Notes under the pieces: model-generated
The model's input: the letters and a program-made list of their open reading frames with translations, nothing else
Told to the model about the DNA's origin: nothing
Databases searched by the model: none
Translations under genes and position numbers: made by a program
Assembly (NCBI GenBank): GCA_038380435.1
Contig: JAWZYU010000017.1
Span: 27,462,483-27,526,482 of the forward strand
Source of the DNA: Ryuthela nishihirai
Lineage: Eukaryota > Arthropoda > Arachnida > Araneae > Heptathelidae
Reading direction: 5' to 3'
Length of the DNA: 64,000 nucleotides
In this document: in pieces, positions 63,877 through 64,000 of the stretch
How positions within the stretch are numbered: position 1 is the first letter of the stretch
Layout: every line of letters begins with the position of its first letter

Positions 63877-64000
63877 CATCCGGAAGTGATCTGCGCTCAG
63901 ATGTACGCGCGCTGCTACACTCAGTAGTACAGCAGAGGGAGTTAGTGTCGATGGGCGGGGAAATGAGAATGCTTCTGCAGCAGCGAGACTTGGAGGGGAG
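63858..64000 (+). other. Open frame running off the right edge
   Basis: After a TGA at 63855-63857 one plus-strand frame is open to the window end (about 47 codons) with a Leu/Gln-rich pattern (A-L-L-H-S-V-V-Q-Q-R-E-L and M-R-M-L-L-Q-Q-R-D-L), suggestive of a helix or coiled coil. The first Met is near 63950. It could be the start of the next gene or an exon; the window is too short to tell. Confidence 0.3.

Larger units (their letters stand above)
55430..64000 (+). mobile_element. Endogenous Polinton/adintovirus-like element (left part)
   Basis: Gene content and order identify a Polinton/Maverick-type or adintovirus-like element: integrase with chromodomain, penton-like and major capsid proteins, pVI-like protein, adenain-like protease and packaging ATPase on one strand with tiny overlaps. 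All listed genes read rightwards. GC content rises sharply compared with the flanking host DNA. The left terminal inverted repeat was not identified: RTE copy 4 abuts at about 55405 and may have replaced it. The right end and any DNA polymerase B are outside the window. A fragment of the same family is at 5850-7331. Confidence 0.9.

Noticed and set aside
62500..64000. DNA polymerase B gene
   Set aside because: Looked for on both strands; no polymerase motif in the window.

Overview
This is an AT-rich, intron-poor stretch of animal genome made almost entirely of transposable elements and virus-derived sequence. I cannot name the species. Eukaryotic non-LTR retrotransposons (CR1/Jockey-like, RTE-like, and RNase H-bearing I/R1-like), hAT, Tc1/mariner and P-type DNA transposons, two tRNA-derived SINE families and a Polinton/Maverick-type element occur together. 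This points to an invertebrate. My best inference is an arthropod, perhaps a chelicerate, but that rests on remembered element mixes and not on a host gene. No convincing intact host gene is present. The best candidate for a spliced gene is a THAP-type exon near 52.3-52.4 kb, and it too may be transposon-derived.

Layout. 1-4.7 kb: decayed CR1-like LINE, broken by a tRNA-derived SINE and by a 379-bp hAT-type MITE with a perfect 8-bp target-site duplication (TSD). 5.85-7.33 kb: fragment of the same Polinton family that fills the right end. 9.2-13.3 kb: a giant imperfect palindrome (foldback element) whose arms carry three ~150-bp tandem repeats; its right arm holds a 213-bp mariner MITE in a datable TA site. 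15.4-16.4 kb: minus-strand LINE fragment. 17.9-21.6 kb: nearly full-length RTE-like element. 21.8-26.7 kb: second RTE 5' piece split by a 1.4-kb TIR element and followed by hAT copy A. 26.7-36.75 kb: a copy of the foldback family split by an 8.4-kb minus-strand I/Jockey-like LINE (12-bp TSD), itself split by hAT copy B (8-bp TSD), three levels deep. 37-38.6 kb: P-element (THAP9-like) relic. 38.8-41.3 kb: minisatellite, poly-G, SINEs, Tc1 relic. 41.3-44.3 kb: probable TIR element holding a 5'-truncated RTE. 44.3-47.5 kb: internally deleted R1-like LINE. 49-50.4 kb: ~190-bp satellite. 51.3-52.4 kb: THAP/P-type coding remnants on the minus strand. 52.4-55.4 kb: a fourth RTE copy, minus strand.

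The most notable locus is 55.4 kb to the right edge: the left part of an endogenous Polinton/adintovirus-like element. In order it carries a regulatory region with CRE-type palindromes and a 131-bp tandem repeat, a TATA box, an acidic/polyproline protein with a DSGxxS motif, a broken exonuclease-like gene, two PC4-like ssDNA-binding proteins (one with a predicted membrane anchor), a retroviral-type integrase with a chromodomain, a penton-like minor capsid protein, a pVI-like protein, a double-jelly-roll-type major capsid gene (two in-frame stops), an adenain-like protease, a packaging ATPase, a small basic/hydrophobic protein and an unidentified basic protein. The virion genes overlap by 4-31 bp on one strand. 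Integrase, exonuclease and capsid genes are broken while protease, ATPase, penton-like and pVI-like genes are open, so this is a recently decaying copy. No family-B DNA polymerase is visible; it may lie beyond the window.
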